Shown here piece after piece: positions 17,617 through 24,531 of a stretch of DNA of 37,272 nt. The stretch covers positions 1-37,272 of the IMG/VR virus record IMGVR_UViG_3300045970_000313, one strand, 5' to 3'. Numbering within the stretch: the stretch's first letter is position 1; each line of letters starts with the position of its first letter. Both the position numbers and the translations under genes were made by a program. The notes below the pieces were generated by a model. That model had not been told where the DNA came from, did not search any database, and worked only from the letters and a program-made list of their open reading frames with translations. Source of the DNA: a virus.

Positions 17617-18227
17617 GGCGTAATCGGCGGCGCTACGGTTACGGTCCCGGCGGCTCGGTATTTACGTTTACCGCTGGCGTCGATATGCAGCAGGTCCCAA
17701 AACCCGCTAGTGCCGGAAAGGGCCGTGGTCTGATCGGCGGATAGCGTAACCTTGGATTGTCCGGCAGCGGCGTTGACGATAGGTGTCGAATAGGTGGCAA
17801 AGATCGCCCCGCCAGCACTTGGGCGGTATTGCGCGTAAAAGGTTGATCCGGTGATATCCACCGGGGACCCGGCGGCGTTGGTATGCAGCAGGGCCAGTTC
17901 ATAATGCGCGCCCGCTATCATGTGGATATCGAAGGCGGTCGGCATGTTGTCGAACTGGCTTAACCCGGTTATCTTGCTCTGTATGCTGGAGGTGTAAGCG
18001 GTGAAACGGGCAGCGGTCAGGCGGGTGTTTATGTCGGCCTGCCGGTTGGCGGAATAGCTGTTGAAACGGGTCTTGGTCAAGCGGGCATTTATGTCAATCT
18101 GCCGGGCGGCGGAATAGCTGCTGAATTTGGGTTGCTGGACGTAATAAGTTTTATCGGTGGGCGCGGGCCAGGCGGCCAGGGCGGTTGCCAGGATCAGCCC
18201 GGCGGCGAATAAGACAAGTCGTTTCAT
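17613..18227 (-). CDS. Exported repeat protein with fibre-like C-terminus
   Basis: A 204-residue protein: signal peptide (MKRLVLFAAGLILATALA), then 20-residue repeats at 35-54 and 55-74 (FSSYSAARQIDINARLTKTR / FNSYSANRQADINTRLTAAR) with a decayed third at 75-90, then a beta domain (about 105-200) of a type seen in phage tail fibres and baseplate proteins (ELALLHTNAAGSPVDITGST, GFWDLLHIDASGK). ATG 18227 was chosen because it begins the signal peptide and has GGAGAGGG upstream. A Sec signal on a putative fibre protein is odd. Contains YSANRQA, shared with the protease. Confidence 0.65.
   Translation of the reverse strand: MKRLVLFAAGLILATALAAWPAPTDKTYYVQQPKFSSYSAARQIDINARLTKTRFNSYSANRQADINTRLTAARFTAYTSSIQSKITGLSQFDNMPTAFDIHMIAGAHYELALLHTNAAGSPVDITGSTFYAQYRPSAGGAIFATYSTPIVNAAAGQSKVTLSADQTTALSGTSGFWDLLHIDASGKRKYRAAGTVTVAPPITP
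17958..18125 (-). repeat. 60-bp coding tandem repeat (two full copies and a decayed third)
   Basis: The DNA for residues 35-90 of the exported repeat protein consists of about 60-base units, two clearly similar (with CGGGC..TTTATGTC..CTGCCGG blocks in plus orientation) and a third diverged. Each unit encodes F-x-x-Y-S-A-x-R-Q-x-D-I-N-x-R-L. Repeats of this size can expand or contract in frame. Confidence 0.7.
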
Positions 18228-18238
18228 AAACCCTCTCC

Positions 18239-18817
18239 TTAGATAACCAGTTCCTGCCAGGTGCCGTTGATTCTTACGTATTGCTTGCCGTCGGCTGGTG
18301 CATCCCATAGCAGTGTCCGGTTGGCGGGCGGCTGCATCTCTTCTAGGCAGATAACCCCGTTTGTTGCTATGATCGTGTAGAATCTGCCGTTGCGGTAATC
18401 CCCTACTATGGTCGGTAGAAAAGTGGGATAGGGGCCGGGGACTTCCTCCAGCGCCATTACTCCGTTGGTGGCTATCACCTGGTAATAGATACTGCCGGTC
18501 GTATCCTTAACGATTGTCGGTATGCTGCCGGTGGCGTCCGCCACCTCTTCCAGGCCGATTGCGTTATCCCTGGCTATGACCTTGTAAAACAAACCGTTGC
18601 TGCTGTCCTGAAATGGATAGTTCGTGCCGCTGATTATATCCAGCCCCAAGTCTGCGGCGGTCAGGCCGTGGGGATTGCCGGTTTCCTGGCGGTGCTGGTC
18701 CAGCTCCACCAGGCGGGTTTCAATCTCTGCATGGGCCAGGGTGCCGATATCCTGCAATGAATTGTGACTGACAAGGATCGTCTGCCATTCTCCATTTATC
18801 CAAACCTGTTGCGCCAT
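18239..18817 (-). CDS. Head- or tail-fibre-like protein with internal repeats
   Basis: A 192-residue protein. HRQETGNPHGLTAADLGL at 42-59 is the HxxTxNPHxxT-DxGL motif found in phage fibre proteins. Three repeats follow at about 75-92, 109-126 and 145-161 (GLFYKVIARDNAIGLEEV, SIYYQVIATNGVMALEEV, GRFYTIIATNGVICLEEM). The N-terminus (VWINGEWQ) and C-terminus (VRINGTWQ) echo each other. It follows the decoration-type gene and a strong hairpin. AGGG lies upstream of ATG 18817. It may be a capsid fibre or an adsorption fibre. Confidence 0.6.
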   Translation of the reverse strand: MAQQVWINGEWQTILVSHNSLQDIGTLAHAEIETRLVELDQHRQETGNPHGLTAADLGLDIISGTNYPFQDSSNGLFYKVIARDNAIGLEEVADATGSIPTIVKDTTGSIYYQVIATNGVMALEEVPGPYPTFLPTIVGDYRNGRFYTIIATNGVICLEEMQPPANRTLLWDAPADGKQYVRINGTWQELVI

Positions 18818-18839
18818 GCCATCACCCTTGGAAGATCAA

Positions 18840-18863
18840 GGGCCGGGGATCGCTCCCCGGCCC
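18840..18863 (-). other. Strong intercistronic RNA hairpin after the decoration gene
   Basis: A perfect 10-bp inverted repeat (GGGCCGGGGA, four-base loop, TCCCCGGCCC) lies between the stop of the 179-residue gene and the fibre-like gene. There is no T-run after it in the direction of transcription, so it is more likely an mRNA-stabilising or attenuating structure than a full terminator. Confidence 0.7.
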
Positions 18864-18871
18864 GGCCTGCT

Positions 18872-19411
18872 TTAGTCGTTCAGTACATAGGGAATCCAGG
18901 CGGTCAAGACCTGGTTGGCGGCAATCCCGGCACCGGCCACGGTTCCGATTACGTCAACCTCGGCGGTGGTTTTGAGTACGGCACCGGCGGCTGCGAAGGC
19001 TTCCAGCGCCAGGCTGCCCGCCGTGGTGATCGAGGTAGCGGCGATAAACGCGGCGTCGCTGCCGGTAACTCCGATTTTGAGCGTGGACGATGCTGTGCCG
19101 TTAGAAAAATAGCACTTACCGCCCAATACCGGCGTTGCTCCGGCGGGCAGTTTGCCAAAGAAAACGATATCACCGACGCTGCCGACGCTGGCCCCCTGGG
19201 TATAGGTGCCTCGGAAAATACGGATACGTCCGCCAAGCTGCGCGGCGCTGTTCTTTACCGGCGGGGTGGATACATAGGCGTTGGTGTATTCCGCTGCATA
19301 CACGTTGGCACCGGCGCAGGGATCGCGGCGGGTGAAGGCCGGGGCGCTGCCGGTGAAGGCGGCCACGGCAAAGGCGTACAGGGAAATAAGGAAGTTGAAA
19401 ATAGTTTTCAT
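18872..19411 (-). CDS. Capsid decoration-type protein (candidate)
   Basis: A 179-residue protein with a hydrophobic N-terminus (MKTIFNFLISLYAFAVAAFT) followed by SAPAFTRRDPCAG and a beta/alanine-rich body. It lies directly downstream of the major capsid gene, separated by a GC hairpin, with GAGGT upstream of ATG 19411. Position suggests a head decoration or capsid-stabilising protein. The motif TRRDPCAG (27-34) resembles motifs near the N-termini of the capsid and scaffold proteins. The N-terminus also resembles a signal peptide, which would be unusual for a capsid protein. Confidence 0.5.
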   Translation of the reverse strand: MKTIFNFLISLYAFAVAAFTGSAPAFTRRDPCAGANVYAAEYTNAYVSTPPVKNSAAQLGGRIRIFRGTYTQGASVGSVGDIVFFGKLPAGATPVLGGKCYFSNGTASSTLKIGVTGSDAAFIAATSITTAGSLALEAFAAAGAVLKTTAEVDVIGTVAGAGIAANQVLTAWIPYVLND

Positions 19412-19435
19412 TATGCACCTCGCAAGGAATTTGTA

Positions 19436-19455
19436 CGGGGCGGCGAACCGCCCCG
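19436..19455 (-). other. GC hairpin after the major capsid gene
   Basis: A perfect 8-bp stem (CGGGGCGG / CCGCCCCG) with a four-base loop, UUCG in the transcript, directly follows the capsid stop. No T-run follows. Structures here commonly set the ratio of capsid to downstream message or protect the capsid mRNA. Confidence 0.7.
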
Positions 19456-19463
19456 GTAATGGT

Positions 19464-20414
19464 TTAAGCGGTTTCGTCGCACATGATCTCGACAACGCCG
19501 GTGTCCTGGTTACGGACGGCTCCCAGGGACTGCATGGAATACACCTGGACCGGAAAACCACGCTTGGACTTGTTGACGGATACATCATTGATGATATCCA
19601 TGCCGCAACCCAGGGTAACGTAGTCTTTGCCGTAGATGTAGCAGGCGCGGTTGTTGCCGGACTTCGGCAACAGTTCGGTGCGTATCCACTTCATACCCAT
19701 GAAGGTATCAACCTGGAAGTTCTGCAGGGCGCGCAGCGTGTTGTAATCGCTGCTGGTTACGGTGGTGTCGGCCATCAGCTTTGTCAGCTGGTTGGCGGTG
19801 TAGAGGAAAAAGCGTTCGCCGCCCTCTTCCGGGCTGGATGCCTCGGCCTTGTTCAACAGCTCGATTGCGGTACGGATTTTTGCCAGGGTAATGTTGGTGC
19901 CACCTACAGCCACCTTCTGGCCTGCCGGAAGTGCCACGTACTGGCTGGTGCCGCCGTTGCCAACGCCGGTCTGCTCACGGGCGTTGCCCCCCAGGGCTGC
20001 GATAATGAGGCGGTCTTTCTGGCGGTTGTGGGCCGATACCGCGCCGGTGACATACTTGTTGGTGGGGTCGGTCAGAATTTTCAGCTTGTCGAAACTGTCG
20101 ATGTAGTCGAACCAGTCGAAATCTGCCAGGTCAACCCACCGGCGGGTATGCGGGCTGTTGACGCTCTGCAGGTCCTGGAAGCGGGTTGTTACCTGGGATG
20201 CCTCGGTGGTGCCGATGAAGTCCACGGCAGCCGATGCGCCGACGATGCCGCACATTTCAATAACGGTCGGCTGCAGGCGGCTCTGCGTCTGCTGCATTGC
20301 CAGGGTTACATCATCAGCGTACTTGTTGACGAAATGGTTGGGCACCTGGTCGCCGCCTGCGCGGGGATCGGTACGGGTGAAGAGGACAAACGCGGCCAAG
20401 ATTCTGTTTTTCAT
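19464..20414 (-). CDS. Major capsid protein
   Basis: A 316-residue protein with the features of HK97-fold capsid proteins of podoviruses: after a short N-terminus, VNKYADDVTLAMQQTQSRL, FIGTTEASQVTTRFQDLQSV, a WVDLADFDWFDYIDSFDKLK segment, DPTNKYVTGAVSAHNRQKD and a C-terminal GCGMDIINDVSVNKSKRGFP. It follows the scaffold gene after a 148-base untranslated gap, the gap expected before a highly expressed gene, with GGAG upstream of ATG 20414. The N-terminus is unusually hydrophobic (MKNRILAAFVLF) and leads into TRTDPRAG, a motif shared with its neighbours. Confidence 0.85.
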   Translation of the reverse strand: MKNRILAAFVLFTRTDPRAGGDQVPNHFVNKYADDVTLAMQQTQSRLQPTVIEMCGIVGASAAVDFIGTTEASQVTTRFQDLQSVNSPHTRRWVDLADFDWFDYIDSFDKLKILTDPTNKYVTGAVSAHNRQKDRLIIAALGGNAREQTGVGNGGTSQYVALPAGQKVAVGGTNITLAKIRTAIELLNKAEASSPEEGGERFFLYTANQLTKLMADTTVTSSDYNTLRALQNFQVDTFMGMKWIRTELLPKSGNNRACYIYGKDYVTLGCGMDIINDVSVNKSKRGFPVQVYSMQSLGAVRNQDTGVVEIMCDETA

Positions 20415-20562
20415 TGTCGGACTCCTTTGTGGTTTGAGGTAATGTTTCTACGTCGCGCCAGGTTGTCCGACGGGCGGGCCTGTTTGGTGGTTTGGTGCGG
20501 ACGGTCCGGGGCGTCAAGGCGTGCCGCTTGCCCGTTCCGTCTGCTATGTCGTCAATCTTCGG

Positions 20563-21372
20563 TTACGCTCTCGTCGCCTTGTAACCCTTGCTGTATGCTT
20601 CATTTACCTTGCGTACCGCGTCGGCGTGGCCGGGGTCGGTCTTGTCAAGGTATGCTTTCGATGTGCGCAGCTCGTCGATGCTTTCCGCTGCCGCGCCCTG
20701 CATATCATTGGCCGGACGATCCTCTTTCAAATCCCCGCCTACTGCCGCCAACAGCCGGATAATAACCGGGTCGTTGGCGTACTTGGGGTTGTTCAGCGCT
20801 GCGGCCAGGTCTGCGTCTGTTGCGGTATAGGCGGCCAGGGCTGTTTTGGCGGTGCCTATGTTCTGTTCGTACTGTTCGCCCCAGGCGGTTTTCAGTGCGG
20901 CCTGTCCCGCCTGATATCCTGCCTTTTCAATCTCCAGCCCTGCCGCCAGTCGTTCGCCAAAGGTGGACATGACAACCTGCACCTGGGCGTTGGTCAATCC
21001 TGCAGCGTGGAACTTACCCATAATCGGCTGCATTGCTTCCTGGTTCGCTTCCATGCCTTCCGGTAGGTATGGTTCCAGCTTGTATTCATCCGCCGTCTTG
21101 GGTGGCAGGTCGCCGGTGCCGAAACGTTTTTCCAAATGGGTATAGCTCTGCCCCATTTTCTCGACAATGGCCTTGAAATCCGGCTGCCCGTCCTGCCCGG
21201 CAACCATGAACTTATCCGGTACTGCAAAGGGCTGCGGGTCGCCGCCTACCGGTGGATCACCCAACAGGGTTGGATCAGCGGCGGGTGGGTCGCCTGCTGG
21301 TGGATCGTCCCCGGCGCGTGGATCGCGGCGGGTGGGGAATACGGGCGCACTAGCGTTATCCGTTCTGTGCAT
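20563..21372 (-). CDS. Capsid assembly scaffolding protein
   Basis: A 269-residue acidic, helix-rich protein preceding the major capsid gene, as gp9 precedes gp10 in T7. The N-terminus is proline/aspartate-rich with repeated DPPAGDPPAADP-like segments; the middle (KAIVEKMGQSYTHLEKRFG, PEGMEANQEAMQPIMGKFHA) is typical of phage scaffolds; the C-terminus is basic (KVNEAYSKGYKATRA), as needed for capsid binding. It carries TRRDPRAG at 14-21. ATG 21372 has GGGGG just upstream. Confidence 0.8.
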   Translation of the reverse strand: MHRTDNASAPVFPTRRDPRAGDDPPAGDPPAADPTLLGDPPVGGDPQPFAVPDKFMVAGQDGQPDFKAIVEKMGQSYTHLEKRFGTGDLPPKTADEYKLEPYLPEGMEANQEAMQPIMGKFHAAGLTNAQVQVVMSTFGERLAAGLEIEKAGYQAGQAALKTAWGEQYEQNIGTAKTALAAYTATDADLAAALNNPKYANDPVIIRLLAAVGGDLKEDRPANDMQGAAAESIDELRTSKAYLDKTDPGHADAVRKVNEAYSKGYKATRA

Positions 21373-21380
21373 CTGTCCCC

Positions 21381-21836
21381 CTACCCTTTCAGCTCTGCGG
21401 CCTTGGTTTCGGCTGCGTTCAGTACGGCGGCCCGGCTCTCGTTGGCGGTCAGCTCGTTCAGCTCTTCAAAGCTTATGGCGGCCTTGATGCGCTTGATAGC
21501 ATCCTTTTCGTTCAGCTCCTTGGCTGCGGGCGCTGTTACTACCGGGGGCTGTACGGCGGCAGGTGATAGTGCCAGCTCTTCAAGCTGCGTTTCGTTCAGG
21601 AATGACGCCGGAACAGCCAGCAGGCCGTTGGCCTCGATTACCTGGCGGGCCAGGTCCAGGGAGATATCCGCAACCGTCAGTACAACCGGAACAGCGGGTT
21701 CCTTGGGTGCCTTCGGGTTTTTCACCTGGCCGGGTGCCAGGGCCGTACCTACCGGGACCTCTGTTACTTCCCATCCTTCGCCCTCGATAAAGCGGCGGCG
21801 TTCTTCCATCTTTACCCCGTCGTGTGCTGGTGACAT
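21381..21836 (-). CDS. Late protein of unknown function before the scaffold
   Basis: A 151-residue acidic protein, alanine/proline-rich in the middle and helical at the C-terminus (IKAAISFEELNELTANESRA). ATG 21836 has a near-perfect AAGGAGG nine bases upstream, the strongest ribosome site in the head region. It lies between the Bbp19-like gene and the scaffold. It may be a capsid or assembly accessory protein; no family recognised. Confidence 0.6.
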   Translation of the reverse strand: MSPAHDGVKMEERRRFIEGEGWEVTEVPVGTALAPGQVKNPKAPKEPAVPVVLTVADISLDLARQVIEANGLLAVPASFLNETQLEELALSPAAVQPPVVTAPAAKELNEKDAIKRIKAAISFEELNELTANESRAAVLNAAETKAAELKG

Positions 21837-21850
21837 TTGAAACCTCCTTT

Positions 21851-22048
21851 TTACTGTTCGGGTGTGCCTGCTCTCTGCATTATGTAAAGAATGACGCTGC
21901 GCGCCCCTTCGTTGAAACTGGTCTGGTGCGGGTCGCCCTGGACGTAACTCTGGCAATCGTGATACCTGGCGGCCAACTCTTCCAGGATCGCCACGCCGTC
22001 GCCGTCCTGCTGAAATACCCGGTTATAGATTGCATCCTGAATACTCAC
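21851..22048 (-). CDS. Bbp19-like small structural protein
   Basis: A 65-residue helical protein (VFQQDGDGVAILEELAARYH, then HQTSFNEGARSVILYIMQRA) matching the general pattern of Bbp19-type phage proteins found next to portal genes. It starts at GTG 22048, overlapping the portal stop (GTGA), so its synthesis is coupled to the portal. Confidence 0.55.
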   Translation of the reverse strand: MSIQDAIYNRVFQQDGDGVAILEELAARYHDCQSYVQGDPHQTSFNEGARSVILYIMQRAGTPEQ

Positions 22049-23685
22049 GCCATACCCTCCATGGCCGGGGCCGGACCAGTGGCCGCGCCTTTCATCATTT
22101 CTTGCTGCTGTGCCTGCTGCTGCGCCTTGGCGGCATTGTCGGCACGGACCTTGCGCAGTTCTTCAACCCGCTTGGTGTCCACGATCAGCCGGGCCGGGAC
22201 GCCTAACAACTCGCCCCGGTGGCGGGCGGCTTCGTCCAGGTCGTAATTGTCCATGACCAGCGGCGGCATGTTGGCGACGGCCTGGGCCTGGGCCTGGGCA
22301 AACAGGGACTGTTCGAAGCGGTCCATACTTGCCACTTCCTCCAGCTTCTGCGCGCGGGCCAGCGGTCCCTGGAACTGGAGCTGCAGGTTGTTGCCCTGTG
22401 CATCCTGGGGCAGTTCTCCCAATATCCCCTTGCGGAAGGCAATCCAGAAACAGCGCCAAACCAGGGGTATCAGGTATTCAGACTGGATGCGGCCAAACAT
22501 GGGGCCAAGCAACTGACGAATGAGGTTGACGCGGTAGTGCCATTCCGTGGCGGTCTTGGCCGGTCCTTCGGTATTGGTTTCCAACAGGTCGGCCATCATA
22601 ATGCGGCGGATACTCTTCTGCAGGTCGGCCACCAGCAACTGCGACAAATCGAACTGCCCGCCCGGCTGCAGTGGAAAGAAAGAATCTTTCGACGCCATCA
22701 TTACAATCTTACGCGCCCCGATGCGGACCGTCTTTGGATTGATAACGCCATCATCAACCGCGCCCCACATACCGGCTATTGCCATATCCGCATTGGCAAA
22801 GGTCAGGCGCTTGACTTCGTTCAGGCTCTTGATATCCGGCAGCGCGCGGGAAAGCGGACCCTGTGCATAGACGGAACCGGGCAGTTTCAGCCATCGCGGG
22901 AAAACCAGCGGAAATTCATGATAGCCGGAATCCCGGCAGATATTCTTGCTGTCAACTTCAACGTGCATGGATGCGAAAGGCAGCAGCTTATCCTTGACGC
23001 GGGCCTTTTTCTGCTCCGGGTCTTTCTCCCTGGGGAAAATGGCCTGCACAAAGTTGAACAGGGTATAGGGCTTTTTCTCCAGCGCCTTCGTGATCCGGCT
23101 TGAAACCTTATCCGCGCCGTACTCTTTTACGGCCTGCTGTGCCGTCAGGCTGAACTGATAAAAGACCGTATCCACCAGGCCATCACGCGTGGACGTTGAT
23201 ACCCAACACTGCGCCAGGGGCCACAACTCGAAATGAAAGGTGGTGTCCGTTCCCTCTTCCACGTACAGCGCACACTGTCCGGCAATGGCCGCGTCATACA
23301 TGGCCTCATAGGCCGGGGCGTCGTAGTTGCTGGCGTGTATCTCGGCGTGTACCTTCGTACAGGCTTCATCCAGCCAGGTATCCAGGGCGTCGTTTTTGTT
23401 CTCGGACTTGTAGCCAAACCAGCGGGAATTTGCCGGGGTCAGGTTGGACACCAGGGCCGATGCCACCAGCCCGGCGGAATCATCCCCGGTTGAATCATAA
23501 AGTTTTGCGGTAGCTGCTGCAGCGGATGATTGAATTGTATCAGGGGTAAGTTGCTGGCCGGACGTGGCAAACATCATGCCGCGTATGGGGTTGGTGAATT
23601 GGTAGCACTCGCGTATGTGGGCTTCCAGCGGGGCACGGCGGCTTTTCAGGTCAGACAGTTTTCTGGTGATATCCGCGCCGTTCAT
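22045..23685 (-). CDS. Portal (head-to-tail connector) protein
   Basis: A 546-residue protein opening ITRKLSDLKSRRAPLEAHIRE with CYQFTNPIRGMM, the start of podoviral head-to-tail connecting proteins (T7 gp8 is 536 residues). Later segments include DTWLDEACTKVHAEIHASNY, PGSVYAQGPLSRALPDIKSL and ETNTEGPAKTATEWHYRVNL, the conserved portal signature, and a glutamine-rich C-terminus. ATG 23685 is chosen because it starts the family homology and has GAGAGGG upstream; the frame is open 43 codons further up but that stretch overlaps hairpin and terminator. First gene of the late operon. Confidence 0.9.
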   Translation of the reverse strand: MNGADITRKLSDLKSRRAPLEAHIRECYQFTNPIRGMMFATSGQQLTPDTIQSSAAAATAKLYDSTGDDSAGLVASALVSNLTPANSRWFGYKSENKNDALDTWLDEACTKVHAEIHASNYDAPAYEAMYDAAIAGQCALYVEEGTDTTFHFELWPLAQCWVSTSTRDGLVDTVFYQFSLTAQQAVKEYGADKVSSRITKALEKKPYTLFNFVQAIFPREKDPEQKKARVKDKLLPFASMHVEVDSKNICRDSGYHEFPLVFPRWLKLPGSVYAQGPLSRALPDIKSLNEVKRLTFANADMAIAGMWGAVDDGVINPKTVRIGARKIVMMASKDSFFPLQPGGQFDLSQLLVADLQKSIRRIMMADLLETNTEGPAKTATEWHYRVNLIRQLLGPMFGRIQSEYLIPLVWRCFWIAFRKGILGELPQDAQGNNLQLQFQGPLARAQKLEEVASMDRFEQSLFAQAQAQAVANMPPLVMDNYDLDEAARHRGELLGVPARLIVDTKRVEELRKVRADNAAKAQQQAQQQEMMKGAATGPAPAMEGMA

Positions 23686-23706
23686 GTTTGCCCTCTCGCT
23701 GGCTCT

Positions 23707-23748
23707 CCCGTCCTTCCAGCGTGGGGAGGGGCCGCGCTGGAAGTCGGG
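23707..23748 (-). other. Leader hairpin upstream of the portal gene
   Basis: CTTCCAGCG (23713-23721) pairs perfectly with CGCTGGAAG (23735-23743), extended by CCCG/CGGG across a small internal loop. It lies between the early terminator and the portal ribosome site, in the 5' leader of the late message, with no T-run. It could protect or be processed at the 5' end of the late mRNA. Confidence 0.6.
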
Positions 23749-23778
23749 AGGTTTGCCACATGCTTTGATACGGCCACG

Positions 23779-23812
23779 AAAAAAGCCCCAGGCAGTACAG
23801 GCCGGGGGCTTC
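23779..23812 (-). terminator. Intrinsic terminator at the end of the early operon
   Basis: In the leftward transcript AAGCCCC.GGC pairs with GCC.GGGGCTT (one mismatch) around a seven-base loop, followed by a T-run. It lies about 70 bases past the stop of the last early gene and before the portal gene, so it separates early and late transcription unless read through. Confidence 0.8.
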
Positions 23813-23842
23813 AAGTGACACGTTTCAAATTATGGTTTAATT

Positions 23843-23871
23843 GATTAGCAAAAGGTGCCAGCAGAGTGCAA
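23843..23871 (-). promoter_or_regulatory. Weak candidate late promoter
   Basis: An AT-rich leftward segment just past the small HTH gene contains TTGCAC, 17 bases, CTAATC. The -35 is good and the -10 poor. A promoter here would be followed by the terminator at 23779-23812, a layout like lambda pR' that would need antitermination. Low confidence. Confidence 0.25.
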
Positions 23872-23878
23872 CATATTT

Positions 23879-24187
23879 TTATTCACCATTGTTAATAATT
23901 ATCTCGGACCGGATACCGTGGGGATATTGGCGTGCAAATTCCTTATCCAGCGCCTTACTCATGGCGGCCATATAGCGCCGGTCTGCCTTGTGGGCCGCCT
24001 TCATCTTTCCGGCAAAGCTGGCCGGTATGCCGCGCTCCCCGGCCTCGTAATCCTGCAGTGTTCGATAGGGGATATCCAGCAGCAGGGACAAGCTGGCTTT
24101 GTCGTAATTCATTTCCCGGCGCAGGCGCAGCAGGTCGGCGGCGGTCATGGCGGGTTTCTTCGTGCGTGTACTTTTAGTATTCTTCAT
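23879..24187 (-). CDS. Small XRE-type HTH regulator at the end of the early operon
   Basis: A 102-residue protein with a basic N-terminus and a helix-turn-helix at about 22-60 (LRREMNYDKASLSLLLDIPY, then RTLQDYEAGERGIPASFAGK). Residues 39-46, IPYRTLQD, are identical to the CI-like repressor at 31509-31892 in the recognition-helix region. It is the last early gene, directly upstream of the early terminator, the place of lambda Q. Its start codon overlaps the previous stop (ATGA) and sits in the loop of a 14-bp inverted repeat. It probably controls the late switch or represses a phage operator; which one is inference. Confidence 0.75.
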   Translation of the reverse strand: MKNTKSTRTKKPAMTAADLLRLRREMNYDKASLSLLLDIPYRTLQDYEAGERGIPASFAGKMKAAHKADRRYMAAMSKALDKEFARQYPHGIRSEIIINNGE

Positions 24188-24202
24188 GCTGAAAGTACAC
24201 GC
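24164..24202 (-). promoter_or_regulatory. Inverted repeat embracing the start codon of the HTH gene
   Basis: GCGTGTACTTTTAG (24164-24177) and its near-perfect inverse CTGAAAGTACACGC (24189-24202; 13 of 14 match) flank an 11-base loop holding the ATG of the HTH gene. The perfect palindrome ACACGCGTGT at 24197-24206 overlaps the right arm. As RNA it forms a stem with AUG in the loop; as DNA it contains the TACACG/CGTGTA half-sites also present at the repressor operator. Confidence 0.65.
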
Positions 24203-24531
24203 GTGTTGATGCTTTCACGCTGGTAGTAGTGCCGGGCTATCTGGTGAAACTCCGGCATATCGGGAGTATAGCGGCGGCCTGGATCGACGGTAACGCCTAG
24301 ATCGTCCACGCGCTTGTTGATGATATGCTGTTCCTTGTCGGTAATGATCGGGGCGGGCTTTTTCTTCCTGGCAGGCTTGACGGTTTTCTTTCCATCCTTG
24401 CGGGCGTTCTGCTTGTATTCCTCCATGTAGGCCCGCTTGATACGCGCCTTGCACGCCTCGCATATCAAGCGGGTTTTGCTGGAGCAAAAGAACGGCTGTT
24501 TACAGTCTCGGCAGGTAATGGTGAAGGTCAT
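24184..24531 (-). CDS. Zinc-ribbon protein with basic C-terminal region
   Basis: A 115-residue protein with two zinc-binding pairs (ITCRDCKQPFFCSS and RLICEACKARI) followed by a strongly basic segment (KDGKKTVKPARKKKPAP). ATG 24531 overlaps the previous stop (ATGA) and begins directly at the zinc ribbon, which decides the start. Likely nucleic-acid binding; role in the early operon unknown. Confidence 0.65.
   Translation of the reverse strand: MTFTITCRDCKQPFFCSSKTRLICEACKARIKRAYMEEYKQNARKDGKKTVKPARKKKPAPIITDKEQHIINKRVDDLGVTVDPGRRYTPDMPEFHQIARHYYQRESINTRVLSA

Noticed and set aside
19281-20762. Long open frame on the plus strand (about 493 codons) opposite the capsid and decoration genes
   Set aside because: It is antisense to two well-supported structural genes with good ribosome sites; it has Cys/Arg/Gly-rich shadow composition and no recognisable domain.
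22219-23103. 294-codon plus-strand frame opposite the portal gene
   Set aside because: Antisense to a confidently identified portal protein; no domain or ribosome site.
23842-23862. Sigma-54-like promoter (TGGCAC ... TTGC in leftward reading)
   Set aside because: The GG to GC spacing is about eight bases where ten is required, so it does not fit the -24/-12 rule.
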